Shown here: in pieces, positions 1 through 7,839 of the stretch
Position numbering within the stretch: position 1 is the first letter of the stretch
Layout of the letters: every line of letters begins with the position of its first letter
NCBI RefSeq assembly: GCF_014651675.1
Contig: NZ_BMXI01000015.1
Coordinates: 103,742 to 167,741, forward strand
Origin: Roseibacillus persicicus
GTDB taxonomy: Bacteria; Verrucomicrobiota; Verrucomicrobiia; Verrucomicrobiales; Akkermansiaceae
DNA: 64,000 nt
Reading direction: 5' to 3'
Position numbers and translations under genes: made by a program
Notes under the pieces: model-generated
What the model was told of the DNA's origin: nothing
Database searches by the model: none
The model's input: only the letters and a program-made list of their open reading frames with translations

Positions 1-632
1 TAGTCGCCAGCGCATCGGTTAAGCTGAAGGTGTCCGAGTTGCTTTCTTCCGGTCCTTTAAAGCTGGCAATGGTGCAGTATTTCTGCAGCAACTTCACGTT
101 CTTCTTCTGCTTGGGGTGGCTTTTTCCTTACGTCAAAGAGACCTACAATCTGACTGCAGCCAATGCGGGTCTGGTTGCAGCCGTTCCCTTGCTGGGGGGA
201 GCGGTTGGCAATTGTTTTTCAGGTTGGCTGGTGGACAGGATCTACAGTGGAAAGCGGCCGGAGCTTTCTCGCCGAGTTCCGGCGGTAGTTGGCTTTTTAT
301 TAGCTGCTTTGGGGTTGTTAGTGAGTGTTCACATGGAGACGGTGGGGCCAGCTATCTTCTTTTTGACCATTGCGGTGTTCGGGGCTGATATGACCTTGAG
401 CCCCTCTTGGTCCTACTGCGTGGATATTGGGGGACGGCATGCGGGGGCCTATTCCGGCACAATGAATATGGCCGGGAATATCGGTAGCTTCGCGACGGCC
501 TTGGCTTTTCCCTATCTCAAGGATGCCTTTGGAGTGGAGGCCTTTTTCTACGTCGCTGCAGTTCTCAATGTGGTGGCGATTGTCACTTGGACGCGGATGA
601 AGTCTCCGCAATTGAAAGATGCAACCGCCTAG
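1..632 (+). CDS. MFS transporter, C-terminal half (partial)
   Basis: The frame is open to the left edge, so only the last ~210 residues are present; the GTG at 30 is internal, not the start. About six hydrophobic segments are visible, matching the C-terminal six-helix bundle of a ~400-residue major facilitator permease. After the second segment there is a GWLVDRI stretch, the usual charged loop of the second half of MFS proteins. The pattern resembles the anion:cation symporter (ACS) group, but the substrate cannot be read. A secondary transporter of the inner membrane. Confidence 0.8.
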   Translation, partial: VASASVKLKVSELLSSGPLKLAMVQYFCSNFTFFFCLGWLFPYVKETYNLTAANAGLVAAVPLLGGAVGNCFSGWLVDRIYSGKRPELSRRVPAVVGFLLAALGLLVSVHMETVGPAIFFLTIAVFGADMTLSPSWSYCVDIGGRHAGAYSGTMNMAGNIGSFATALAFPYLKDAFGVEAFFYVAAVLNVVAIVTWTRMKSPQLKDATA

Positions 633-658
633 TTCGTTGCCGTAAGGGCTCTCGGCTT

Positions 659-1474
659 CTAGCGACGACGACGGAGTGTGGCAGCGGAAAAGAAGAGGAG
701 CAGGGCGGCGGTTGAGGGTTCTGGCACGATCTGGGAGGCGGCGATGGAAAGAGTCGAGTTGAGGCTGGGAGTGTTCGCGAAAGTGACGACCGAGAGATTG
801 CTCTCCGCGCTGTAGGCGCTGGCGTAGACCCATTCGTCCCCGCCGTTGTGGCCATCAGTCAAAGTGACCTGTAGAAAGATGTAGTCCGCGGAGCTTGCGC
901 CAGACGGAAATACTGAAAAGGGAATCGAGAGAGCGACATCAGCGCCGTTGCCCAAGGGCTTGGCGGTTGGGGTGTAGCCTGCCGGGTTAGTTGCGTCGTT
1001 GATGTGGATCTGGTCTGCGCCATCCAGTGACCAGATGCCCAGACGCTGGGTTGCATCGTCGATGGCGTCCGCTTGCTGGTCTGCGGTGAGGTAGAACAGC
1101 GAGATTTGGGTAATTATATTTCGCTCCCGGTTGCTGTTTGCGCCGCTGCCGGAATTGTTGACCTCTTGCGCATCAAAGAAGAATTGAAACGATGCGTTTC
1201 CTCCAAATGCAGAAATCGGAACGGAGGAAAGGGCCTGCGCGGAACTCGTTGCTTGCTCATTGCCTTGATTGAGAAAGTTCGAGCTGAATGCACTCGGTCG
1301 GTTAGGATCGGACTCGGTGAATCCGGAGAAGAACGCCCCGTCGTTGACGGAAACGTAGGGAGTGCTGCCGTCAACATATACGACGGCTGCGCTGCCTGAA
1401 ATCATGCTGCCGATGAGGCAGCCGCTTCCTAACAGGATCGTTAGTGTTTCTTGTGGATGTGGGTTGTTGTTCAC
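659..1474 (-). CDS. PEP-CTERM sorting domain exoprotein
   Basis: 271 residues with a hydrophobic N-terminal signal-like segment (about residues 9-30). The C-terminus has the full exosortase signal: a PEPS motif, a hydrophobic stretch, then a terminal RRRR cluster. Such proteins are exported, cleaved by an exosortase and linked to the envelope or extracellular polymer. The middle (~220 residues) is Asn/Ser/Asp-rich with no domain I recognise; function unknown. The start is GTG without a Shine-Dalgarno; a TATAAT-like box lies on the same strand at 1487-1492. No exosortase gene is in the window. Confidence 0.85.
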   Translation of the reverse strand: MNNNPHPQETLTILLGSGCLIGSMISGSAAVVYVDGSTPYVSVNDGAFFSGFTESDPNRPSAFSSNFLNQGNEQATSSAQALSSVPISAFGGNASFQFFFDAQEVNNSGSGANSNRERNIITQISLFYLTADQQADAIDDATQRLGIWSLDGADQIHINDATNPAGYTPTAKPLGNGADVALSIPFSVFPSGASSADYIFLQVTLTDGHNGGDEWVYASAYSAESNLSVVTFANTPSLNSTLSIAASQIVPEPSTAALLLFFSAATLRRRR

Positions 1475-1486
1475 GTTTGAAAGTTT

Positions 1487-1492
1487 ATTATA
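1487..1492 (-). promoter_or_regulatory. TATAAT-like -10 box upstream of PEP-CTERM gene
   Basis: On the minus strand this AT-rich stretch contains an exact TATAAT, 12 nt ahead of the GTG start at 1474, which would imply a very short leader. No convincing -35 element at 17 nt spacing. The rest of the ~280 nt between 1475 and 1755 shows no gene or clear element. Confidence 0.3.
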
Positions 1493-1755
1493 TTGAAAGG
1501 TTAAGTAAAACTAATACGGATTTAGCTGGCTTTTGCTTCAGGGTCTTTGTCTGGGCTTGAGCGCGGTTCGTGAAAATTTTGAGGTGCTTTGTGGACTGGG
1601 AGGCGAGAACAGCCCTCGTGGTATTCGCTTTCACGGCTTGGTTATTCTCCTTTTTCCAGAAGTCGCCCGCCGTTGTGTTGGTGGGAGAAGAGGGCGAAAG
1701 TTGAAAGGCGCCTTGTGATTGAGCCTTATTGGAGGGAAGCCGTGATTGGCGTCGA

Positions 1756-2967
1756 ATGGAGATGAAGTTTCAAGAACAGGGTTGGTTGAGAATGGTGATA
1801 GCGAGCCTATTGGCTGCAGCTGTAGGCGCGGCGCAGGGGGAAGGATTCGTGGTTCGTGACGATAGTCCTTTTGCCGGGAAGGCGTATTTGCCCGAGTTCA
1901 GTTGGGAAGTGACGCCGCAGTATTTCATGTTCGGCGATGGGACCAAGGTGTTGGAGCCGGAGCAGGTCCAATCCATCGCGGAGCGAACGGATTTCATCTG
2001 TATCGAGAAGTCGCATGCTTACCGCGAATTGGGGGCGGCGGAGTTGGGAGCAAAGCATGAGGTCGCAGCCTTCAAGGCGATAAAGCCGGAAATGAAGGTG
2101 CTCTTCTATTTCAACGCGGCCTATGCTTGGCCCTTTACCTCATACAATCAGGGAATCACTCCGCAGAAAATTGACCAGCATCCCGAACTGAAAAAGTTTC
2201 TCATTGTGGATCCGAAGACCGGTGAGCTAGCCCACCGGAGAAATATCTACTGCTTCGATGTCTTAAACCCGGAATTCCGCGAGTGGTGGTCCGACACGGT
2301 GGCCCGCGGAGTCAGGGAGACGGGAGCGGACGGGGCTTTTATCGACCAGATGCACGGCTTTTCCTGGTTGCGAAAGGATAGAGCCCGGGAGGTGCAGCTG
2401 GCGATGGGTGAGATGATGGGGGCATTGAAGGAAAAGCTGGGACCCGAGAAGATTCTTTTGGCTAACAATGTAACGGACTCAAATGCGAAGCACGTCTATC
2501 CGGTGGTCGATGCGCACATGTTCGAGCACTACAACGCGAAGCTTTTGACGAAAGAAAAGTTGCTGCAGGATTGGGGGCAGATGGCTCGCTTGGCTAAAGA
2601 CGGAAAGGTTTCCGTTTTTCGAATTGGGGTCGAGGCTGAGCATGAAACGACTGATGAGAATCTGGCAACGCGAGGGGAGACCATTCAGATGGAGGCGCTT
2701 GCGAGAGAGCGGCTGGAGTTCTACCAGGCCTGCTACTTGATTGGGGCTCAGCCTTATTCCTACTTTCAGTATGGCTGGGGGTGGAACTTGTCCTCGGGGT
2801 CTTTGGAGGTCTTTCCTGAGCTGCACAAACCCCTGGGGGCTCCGAAAGGCGACTTCAAGCGAACCGAACCCGCGGGTTGGGAGTTTACGCGGGAGTTCGA
2901 GCACGCGAGGGTGTGGGTGGATACCGAGGCGCGGGAGGGGCGGATTACTTGGCTGGATGAGAGCTGA
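1756..2967 (+). CDS. Secreted putative glycoside hydrolase (TIM-barrel type)
   Basis: 403 residues from the ATG at 1756. A TTG at 1729 would add nine residues ahead of the signal peptide and is less likely; an ATG at 1762 is also possible. The signal peptide is a Lys then a hydrophobic run ending near Ala-Gln-Gly (about residue 30). The mature protein has features of hypothetical glycosyl hydrolases of the GHL15 kind: a KVLFYFNA strand, then TGADGAFIDQMHG, a barrel strand carrying an Asp typical of retaining alpha-glycosidase barrels. Family assignment is from memory of motifs; substrate unknown. The 3' end overlaps the convergent ispD by 23 nt. Confidence 0.6.
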   Translation: MEMKFQEQGWLRMVIASLLAAAVGAAQGEGFVVRDDSPFAGKAYLPEFSWEVTPQYFMFGDGTKVLEPEQVQSIAERTDFICIEKSHAYRELGAAELGAKHEVAAFKAIKPEMKVLFYFNAAYAWPFTSYNQGITPQKIDQHPELKKFLIVDPKTGELAHRRNIYCFDVLNPEFREWWSDTVARGVRETGADGAFIDQMHGFSWLRKDRAREVQLAMGEMMGALKEKLGPEKILLANNVTDSNAKHVYPVVDAHMFEHYNAKLLTKEKLLQDWGQMARLAKDGKVSVFRIGVEAEHETTDENLATRGETIQMEALARERLEFYQACYLIGAQPYSYFQYGWGWNLSSGSLEVFPELHKPLGAPKGDFKRTEPAGWEFTREFEHARVWVDTEAREGRITWLDES

Positions 2968-3631
2968 GCGCGGCAGCGGCTAAAAGTTGCTCTGCAAGAA
3001 TGAGGTCGCTGGGGAAGGTGACCTTGGGATTGGGGGAGGGATTGGACACCAGCTTGATGGCATGGCCGAGATGCTGGAGGGCCGAGACCTCGTCGGTAAC
3101 GTGGAGACCGTCCTTGGCGACCTCCAGATAGGCCGCCTGAAGGAGTCGCACGCGAAAGCACTGGGGAGTCTCCATCGCCCAGAGATCCTCCCGGCTGACG
3201 GAGTCCTTGACGAAGTCGTCGCCATCGGCGCGCTTGAGGGTCTCGGTAATCGGGTGCGCCAGGGCTGACGAGCCGTGCACTGCGGCGGCATCGAGCGCGA
3301 GAAGGATAGACTCGGTGGAGATGAGGGGCCGGGCTCCGTCGTGGATGGCCACAATATCGCAATCGGGCGAAAGAGCGGCCAAACCGTTGGCGACCGAATC
3401 CTGCCGCTCCTTGCCTCCATCGACGTGCAGGACATGATTACGAAGTCCTGACAAGTCGAGGGAGTTAAAGCGAGCTTCGTCGGTGACGACGATGATTTGT
3501 CCCACTTCCTGACAACGATCGAAGGCGGCGAGGGAGTGGGCGAGAACGGGCTTTCCCGCCAAGGGAGCCATCAATTTGTCAAAGCCCATGCGTCGGGACG
3601 AGCCCGAGGCGACGATGATGGCAGTGGTCAT
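2945..3631 (-). CDS. ispD: 2-C-methyl-D-erythritol 4-phosphate cytidylyltransferase
   Basis: 228 residues, the normal length for IspD, third step of the MEP isoprenoid pathway (MEP + CTP to CDP-ME). Visible family motifs: N-terminal nucleotide-binding loop VASGSSRRMG with the following DKL, DGGKERQDSV, HDGARPL, the KDSVSRE region, TPQCF, and the C-terminal TDEVSALQ. IspF is not adjacent. The yqeY homologue lies 17 nt upstream on the same strand, so co-transcription is likely. No Shine-Dalgarno precedes the ATG. Confidence 0.95.
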   Translation of the reverse strand: MTTAIIVASGSSRRMGFDKLMAPLAGKPVLAHSLAAFDRCQEVGQIIVVTDEARFNSLDLSGLRNHVLHVDGGKERQDSVANGLAALSPDCDIVAIHDGARPLISTESILLALDAAAVHGSSALAHPITETLKRADGDDFVKDSVSREDLWAMETPQCFRVRLLQAAYLEVAKDGLHVTDEVSALQHLGHAIKLVSNPSPNPKVTFPSDLILAEQLLAAAALSSHPAK

Positions 3632-3648
3632 GGCGGAAAGGAATTTGG

Positions 3649-4104
3649 CTATGCGAGCTTGTTCTGGACTGCTTGGGAAAGAGTCTTTCCGTCGGCTCGT
3701 CCTCCGGTTTTCTCTTGGAGCACTTTCATGACCTTGCCCATGTCAGCACGGGTAGTTGCTCCGGTCTCGGCGATGGATTCGGCAACGGCCTGGTCGATCT
3801 CGTCCTGAGTGAGGGCGGCGGGAAGATACTTTTCGAGGACTGCGATTTCGGATTTTTCTTTTTCCGAGAGCTCGGTGCGGCCGGCTTGCTCGAACTGGGC
3901 GATGGAATCCTGGCGTTGCTTGATCTGCTTCCGGATGACGGCGGTGGCCTCGGTGTCGTCCAGCTCGGCGTCGGCGCCTCCCTTTTCGATTGCGGAGTTC
4001 TTAATCGCGGACTTCAGGGCGCGAAGGGTGCCAAGGGCGACGGTGTCCTTGGCGCGCATTGCGTTCTTGATGTCTTCGGTGATTTGTTCGGTCAGTGTTG
4101 CCAT
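3649..4104 (-). CDS. yqeY: GatB/YqeY domain protein
   Basis: 151 residues, full length for the YqeY family, related to the C-terminal tRNA-interacting domain of the GatB amidotransferase subunit. Features: N-terminal helix (LTEQITEDIKNAMRAKD), LGTLRALKSAIKN, the KQRQDSIAQFEQAGR segment, LEKYLPAALT, and the C-terminal MGKVMKVLQEKTGGRADGK. The standalone protein's role is not settled; an influence on tRNA-dependent amidation is usually inferred. Cytosolic. First gene of a likely two-gene unit with ispD. Confidence 0.9.
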   Translation of the reverse strand: MATLTEQITEDIKNAMRAKDTVALGTLRALKSAIKNSAIEKGGADAELDDTEATAVIRKQIKQRQDSIAQFEQAGRTELSEKEKSEIAVLEKYLPAALTQDEIDQAVAESIAETGATTRADMGKVMKVLQEKTGGRADGKTLSQAVQNKLA

Positions 4105-4154
4105 GGGCGGGAGTGTGCAGGGATGGCGGGGGAGGAAAAGCCTTTTTGCAGGAC

Positions 4155-4186
4155 AAAAAAAGAAGGGACGCGATGAGCGTCCCTTC
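4155..4186 (-). terminator. Rho-independent terminator after pilT
   Basis: A perfect 10-bp stem (GAAGGGACGC / GCGTCCCTTC, 4162-4171 with 4177-4186, 5-nt loop) is followed on the minus strand by seven T residues. It lies 36 nt past the pilT stop, so it should end the minus-strand pilus ATPase transcript before the yqeY-ispD pair. Confidence 0.9.
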
Positions 4187-4221
4187 GATGATTGAATCTG
4201 CTGTTAGAGAGGACCGTCCTG

Positions 4222-5331
4222 CTAGTGCTCGAGGGGGCTCTCTCCCGAGGCGGCACCGAGAGCCGCCATTTCAGCCGGAAGGAAACGCTTGAAGCGGGTT
4301 TTATCGATGGCCTTCATGTAGGCTTCTTCAGGGGCAATCATGCCGGCCTGGAGCTTTTGCCAAATGGCTTCATCCATAAACTGCATGCCCTCGGCCTTAC
4401 CCTGGGTGATGACGTCGTAGAGCTTTTGGGTGGCACCTTCCCGAATAATGGCGGCGACCGCCGAGTTGGTGAACATGATTTCGTTCACGGCGGTTCGGCC
4501 GGGCTTGTCCACGCGTTTGCAGAGCAACTGGGCCACAATGCCCTTCAGGGAAGCGGCGAGCATGGTCCGGACTTGTGACTGCTGGTCGGCTGGGAAAACG
4601 TCAACCACCCGGTCAATGGTCTTTCGGGCGTTGTTGGTGTGCAGGGTTCCGAAGACGAGGAGACCGGTTTCCGCGGCGGTGAGGGCGAGGGAGATGGTCT
4701 CCAGGTCCCGCATCTCGCCCACCAGAACGATGTCCGCGTCCTGCCGCAGGGAGGCGCGGAGGCCGTCGGCGAAGGAGGGTGTCTGGATGGGCACCTCCCG
4801 CTGGGTGATGATGGACTTCTTGTTGCGGTGAACGAACTCGATGGGCTCTTCCACCGTGATGATGTGACGGCTGAAGTTGGTATTGATGTAGTCGAGGAGG
4901 GCCGCGAGGGTGGTGGACTTACCTGAACCCGTGGGACCGGTGACGAGCACGAGGCCGGAGCGCATGTGACCGAACTCCTTGATGACGGGTGGCAGGTTGA
5001 GGTCTTCCAGTGAGGCAATCTCGGTTGGAATCAGTCGAAAAACGGCGGCGAGACCGTGCTGCTGCTGGAGGTAGTTGCAGCGGAAACGGGAGACGTCGTC
5101 CATCTCGTATGCAAAGTCGAGGTCACCGTTTTCGAGGTAATCCGCGAAGGCATTGGGTTCGCAAATCTCGGCGAGCATCTTCTTGAAGCTTTCGCCCTCG
5201 AGAACGGGTTCGTCCGGGATAGCGGAGACTCCACCGTGGACGCGAACCTTGGGAGGTTGTCCTTGGGTGAGGTGCAGATCGGAGCCCTTGTTTTCGACAA
5301 GATATTTAAAAAGGCGGTCAATTTCGGCCAT
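4222..5331 (-). CDS. pilT: PilT family type IV pilus retraction ATPase
   Basis: 369 residues, normal PilT length. Secretion-ATPase landmarks are all present: Walker A GPTGSGKSTTLAA near residue 130, Asp box with Glu (TVEEPIEF), Walker B VLVGEMRDLETI, His box TLHTNNA, and a C-terminal region with the EIMFTNSAV and IREGATQKLY segments equivalent to the AIRNLIRE region of PilT. It powers depolymerisation of type IV pili at the inner-membrane base (twitching, DNA uptake, adhesion). It lies 38 nt downstream of a paralogue. No pilus structural genes are in the window. Confidence 0.93.
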   Translation of the reverse strand: MAEIDRLFKYLVENKGSDLHLTQGQPPKVRVHGGVSAIPDEPVLEGESFKKMLAEICEPNAFADYLENGDLDFAYEMDDVSRFRCNYLQQQHGLAAVFRLIPTEIASLEDLNLPPVIKEFGHMRSGLVLVTGPTGSGKSTTLAALLDYINTNFSRHIITVEEPIEFVHRNKKSIITQREVPIQTPSFADGLRASLRQDADIVLVGEMRDLETISLALTAAETGLLVFGTLHTNNARKTIDRVVDVFPADQQSQVRTMLAASLKGIVAQLLCKRVDKPGRTAVNEIMFTNSAVAAIIREGATQKLYDVITQGKAEGMQFMDEAIWQKLQAGMIAPEEAYMKAIDKTRFKRFLPAEMAALGAASGESPLEH

Positions 5332-5369
5332 GGGAAAATCAGTTAGAGTGTGAGCAGATGGGAACTGGA

Positions 5370-6452
5370 TTAGGATTGGAAGAAGGCGCGCATCTGCGGC
5401 TTGTCCTCACTGCGATAGAGGGTTTCTTCCTGAGTAATGAGCCCTTGCATGTAGAGATTGCGCAGGGACTCGTCCATTGTGATCATGCCGACGTTCTTAC
5501 CGGTCTGCATGATGCCGGGCAGCATGAAGGTCTTACCATCGCGGATGGTCGCACCTACTGCGGCGGTATTGACGAGGAGCTCCAGAGCGAGCACACGTCC
5601 CTGACCGTCGGCCCTGGGGACGAGCTGCTGGGAGATGATGCCTCGGAGAGACTCGGAGACCATCACGCGGATTTGATCGCGCTGGTCGGTGGGGAAAACG
5701 TCGAGAACCCGGTCGAGGGTTCGGGGAGCGTTTCCAGTGTGGAGGGTGGCGAGAACCAAGTGACCGGTTTCCGCCGCGGTGAGTGCGAGCTGAATGGTCT
5801 CCAGGTTCCGCATTTCTCCCACCATGATGACGTCGGGGTCTTCCCGCAGGGCGCCACGGAGAGCGCGTCCGAAGGACTCGGTGTGGGAGTGGACCTCGCG
5901 CTGGTTGACGTGGCAACCGGCGGACTCGAAGACATACTCGATGGGGTCCTCCAGAGTGAGAATGTGGTCTTCGCGGTCCTGGTTGATGAAGTTTACCAGT
6001 GCCGCAAGAGAAGTGGACTTCCCTGAACCAACTGCTCCGGTCACGAGGATGAGACCGTTCTGGTAGCGGGTGAGAGGGATGAGGTCCTTCTCGGGAAGGC
6101 CGCACTCGGCAATGGTGCGGATGGTGGTGGAAATGAGACGGAAGACGAGCTCCAAGCCCAGGCGCTGCCTCACCACGGAGGCCCGGAATCGTCCGAAGTC
6201 GTTGGCGTAAGCAAAGTCGACGTCGCCGGTCTCCGCCAGACGCGCTTTTTCCTTCTCTCCAAGAAAGGACATGGCGAGTCGTTCCGTATCTTCCGCAGTG
6301 AGAGGAGGATGGTCATCCCAAATCGGCGAAAGGGTGCCAAAGCGGCGCCAAGTCGGAGGATAAGCGGTTGGAAGATGGACATCGGAGCAATCATACTCCA
6401 TGCCGATTTTGAGGTATTCGTCTACGTGGGCCAGAACCTGGTGTTCGGACAT
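5370..6452 (-). CDS. PilT/PilU-like ATPase paralogue
   Basis: 360 residues using the ATG at 6452; an upstream TTG at 6497 lengthens it by 15 residues that do not look like family sequence. Walker A GAVGSGKSTSLAAL, TLEDPIEYVF, Walker B IMVGEMRNLETI, ATLHTGNAPRTLDRV and LELLVNTAAVGATIRDGK are seen. It resembles the gene downstream throughout but has its own N-terminal domain and a C-terminus ending MRAFFQS. In other bacteria such a pair is PilT plus PilU, an accessory retraction ATPase. The upstream region (6453-6545) is AT-rich and may hold the promoter. Confidence 0.88.
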   Translation of the reverse strand: MSEHQVLAHVDEYLKIGMEYDCSDVHLPTAYPPTWRRFGTLSPIWDDHPPLTAEDTERLAMSFLGEKEKARLAETGDVDFAYANDFGRFRASVVRQRLGLELVFRLISTTIRTIAECGLPEKDLIPLTRYQNGLILVTGAVGSGKSTSLAALVNFINQDREDHILTLEDPIEYVFESAGCHVNQREVHSHTESFGRALRGALREDPDVIMVGEMRNLETIQLALTAAETGHLVLATLHTGNAPRTLDRVLDVFPTDQRDQIRVMVSESLRGIISQQLVPRADGQGRVLALELLVNTAAVGATIRDGKTFMLPGIMQTGKNVGMITMDESLRNLYMQGLITQEETLYRSEDKPQMRAFFQS

Positions 6453-6545
6453 AAGTTTTTTAATTAAGGGTTGGCGTGTGCTACTAACATTGGACAACGG
6501 CGGGGCTGGTCAGGGCAAGTATCTTTACCCTTTTTTTACATGTGA

Positions 6546-6908
6546 TTACTTTCGCAACCACCGCCGTGCTTGTTCGGTTAACCAAACCCTCATGAGAGGT
6601 TGGGTTATGGAGAGGGTGAAGGCGAAAAGTTGGCCCGGTAAAGTGGATTGCTTTTCGATGACGGTCTTGTTTTTTTTACGCTTCCGCTTGGGTTTGAGCA
6701 GGAGCACCAGGAGGCAGGCGGCACCGGCGGTGATCATGACCGTGCGGGCGGGACGCGCGTTCATAGTAGCGGGCAATTTGCCTGCCACATTCAGCAAGTT
6801 CTTGGACTGGCTGAGGAGATGGCGGGTGTCGGGCACCTTCAGGGTGCTGCGGTAGCCAGCCAGCTGCCGGACTAATTCTTGCTTGTGGGATTGTGTTCTT
6901 GAATCCAT
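6546..6908 (-). CDS. Small membrane protein, third gene of yqjDE-like set
   Basis: 120 residues starting at the ATG at 6908, which lies inside the 3' end of the preceding gene (37-nt overlap, suggesting translational coupling). A single clear transmembrane segment (TVMITAGAACLLVLLL) is followed by a very basic KPKRKRKKNK stretch. No family recognised by sequence. Its position after a DUF883-like gene and a holin-superfamily-III-like gene is that of yqjK in the E. coli yqjDEK operon, so a small envelope role is inferred from context only. Confidence 0.6.
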   Translation of the reverse strand: MDSRTQSHKQELVRQLAGYRSTLKVPDTRHLLSQSKNLLNVAGKLPATMNARPARTVMITAGAACLLVLLLKPKRKRKKNKTVIEKQSTLPGQLFAFTLSITQPLMRVWLTEQARRWLRK

Positions 6909-7282
6909 TCGCGGTCGCGTTCGAGTTCGGCTCGGGTGTATTCGAAAAGTGGGGCCGGGGGCTTGCGGGTCAGAGCCTTCTTCATCGCGAATATAATTAC
7001 GATGTGAAGACCTGCCAGGAGCAGGGCGGCGACTTCCCAACCGAGGAGAGGGTGATCTCCAAGGAGTCCCAGCAGTTTCCCGAGGAGGGAAACGAGGGCT
7101 GCGAGGACGAGAAAGTAGATGCTGATGGCGCTGATGCCGGCAACTAGGACGGGGCCGAGCTTGCCCTGTAGATGGGCAAGGGCTTCCTGGGTCTCGAGGG
7201 AGACCAGTTGCAGGCGTGTGCGGAGATAAGCCGCCAAGCCCTTGGGAAACGAGAGATCGGTCTCGTCACCGGATTCATTCAT
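6872..7282 (-). CDS. Phage holin family / YqjE-like membrane protein
   Basis: 136 residues. An amphipathic N-terminal part (GLAAYLRTRLQLVSLETQEA) precedes two hydrophobic helices (about residues 50-75 and 85-110) and a charged tail. This is the layout of the holin-X/YqjE group (Pfam phage_holin_3_6), which despite the name is mostly chromosomal and not lytic. It sits 15 nt downstream of the DUF883-like gene, as yqjE does after yqjD in E. coli, where those proteins are membrane-associated and linked to stationary phase. Function here is inferred. Confidence 0.7.
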   Translation of the reverse strand: MNESGDETDLSFPKGLAAYLRTRLQLVSLETQEALAHLQGKLGPVLVAGISAISIYFLVLAALVSLLGKLLGLLGDHPLLGWEVAALLLAGLHIVIIFAMKKALTRKPPAPLFEYTRAELERDREWIQEHNPTSKN

Positions 7283-7297
7283 GCGCGGCGGAGGCTA

Positions 7298-7678
7298 CTA
7301 GCGGCGAATGACGAGGCCCAGAAGCAGGCCGACGGCGGCGGCTGCGAGGACGGACTGGGTGGGGTGCTGGCGGATGAGGTCCTCGGAATCGGCGTGGAAC
7401 TCGCGCAACTTCAGGCGGGTGTCCTGCCACTGCTCGCCGGCGGCGCTGCGAAGGTGCTGCACGTTTTCGCCCGCGTTCTCGCGAATCTGGACTGTTTTCT
7501 CAGCCGCGACCTCGCGTAGTTCCTTGGCTTTTTCTGCCGCGGACTCTTTGAGGAGGCGTGCTTTTTCTTCGGCGGTTTGGACGATGTCGTGGGTCTTCTC
7601 GCCAGCGGCAGCACGGAGCTCGTTGGCGGCCTTTTGATTGGCTGCGGTAGTGGGGGATTCGGCAAATGGTTCGCTCAT
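7298..7678 (-). CDS. DUF883 (ElaB/YqjD)-like membrane-anchored protein
   Basis: 126 residues from the ATG at 7678 (a TTG at 7702 is the only longer option). Residues ~20-90 form an Ala/Glu/Lys-rich amphipathic helix with repeated AAEKAKELRE- and AGE-type units, followed by IRQHPTQSVLAAAAVGLLLGLVIRR. This C-terminal glycine-zipper-like membrane anchor ending in RR is diagnostic of ElaB/YqjD/YgaM. E. coli YqjD binds ribosomes at the membrane in stationary phase; whether that holds here is unknown. First gene of the three-gene minus-strand set. Confidence 0.8.
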   Translation of the reverse strand: MSEPFAESPTTAANQKAANELRAAAGEKTHDIVQTAEEKARLLKESAAEKAKELREVAAEKTVQIRENAGENVQHLRSAAGEQWQDTRLKLREFHADSEDLIRQHPTQSVLAAAAVGLLLGLVIRR

Positions 7679-7839
7679 GATTGATTCTAGTTTTCGCCGC
7701 AAAGGTGGCAGTGGGTTTGGGGCTGCGCAAGTCCAGAGTCGGGCTCAGGGGAAGGGGATTTTCGCGAGGGGGGAGTCCCAAGCGGGATCTGGCGGGAAAA
7801 TAGTTTCTCAGCCTTTCGATTTTAGTTTTTCCTCTCCTA

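Noticed and set aside
1533..1718. A 61-codon open frame between the PEP-CTERM and glycosidase genes
   Set aside because: No recognisable features, no ribosome-binding site, ordinary composition; probably chance.
6872..7282. Holin-type annotation as evidence of a prophage
   Set aside because: The surrounding genes are a yqjDE-like chromosomal set; no phage structural, lysis or integrase genes are near.
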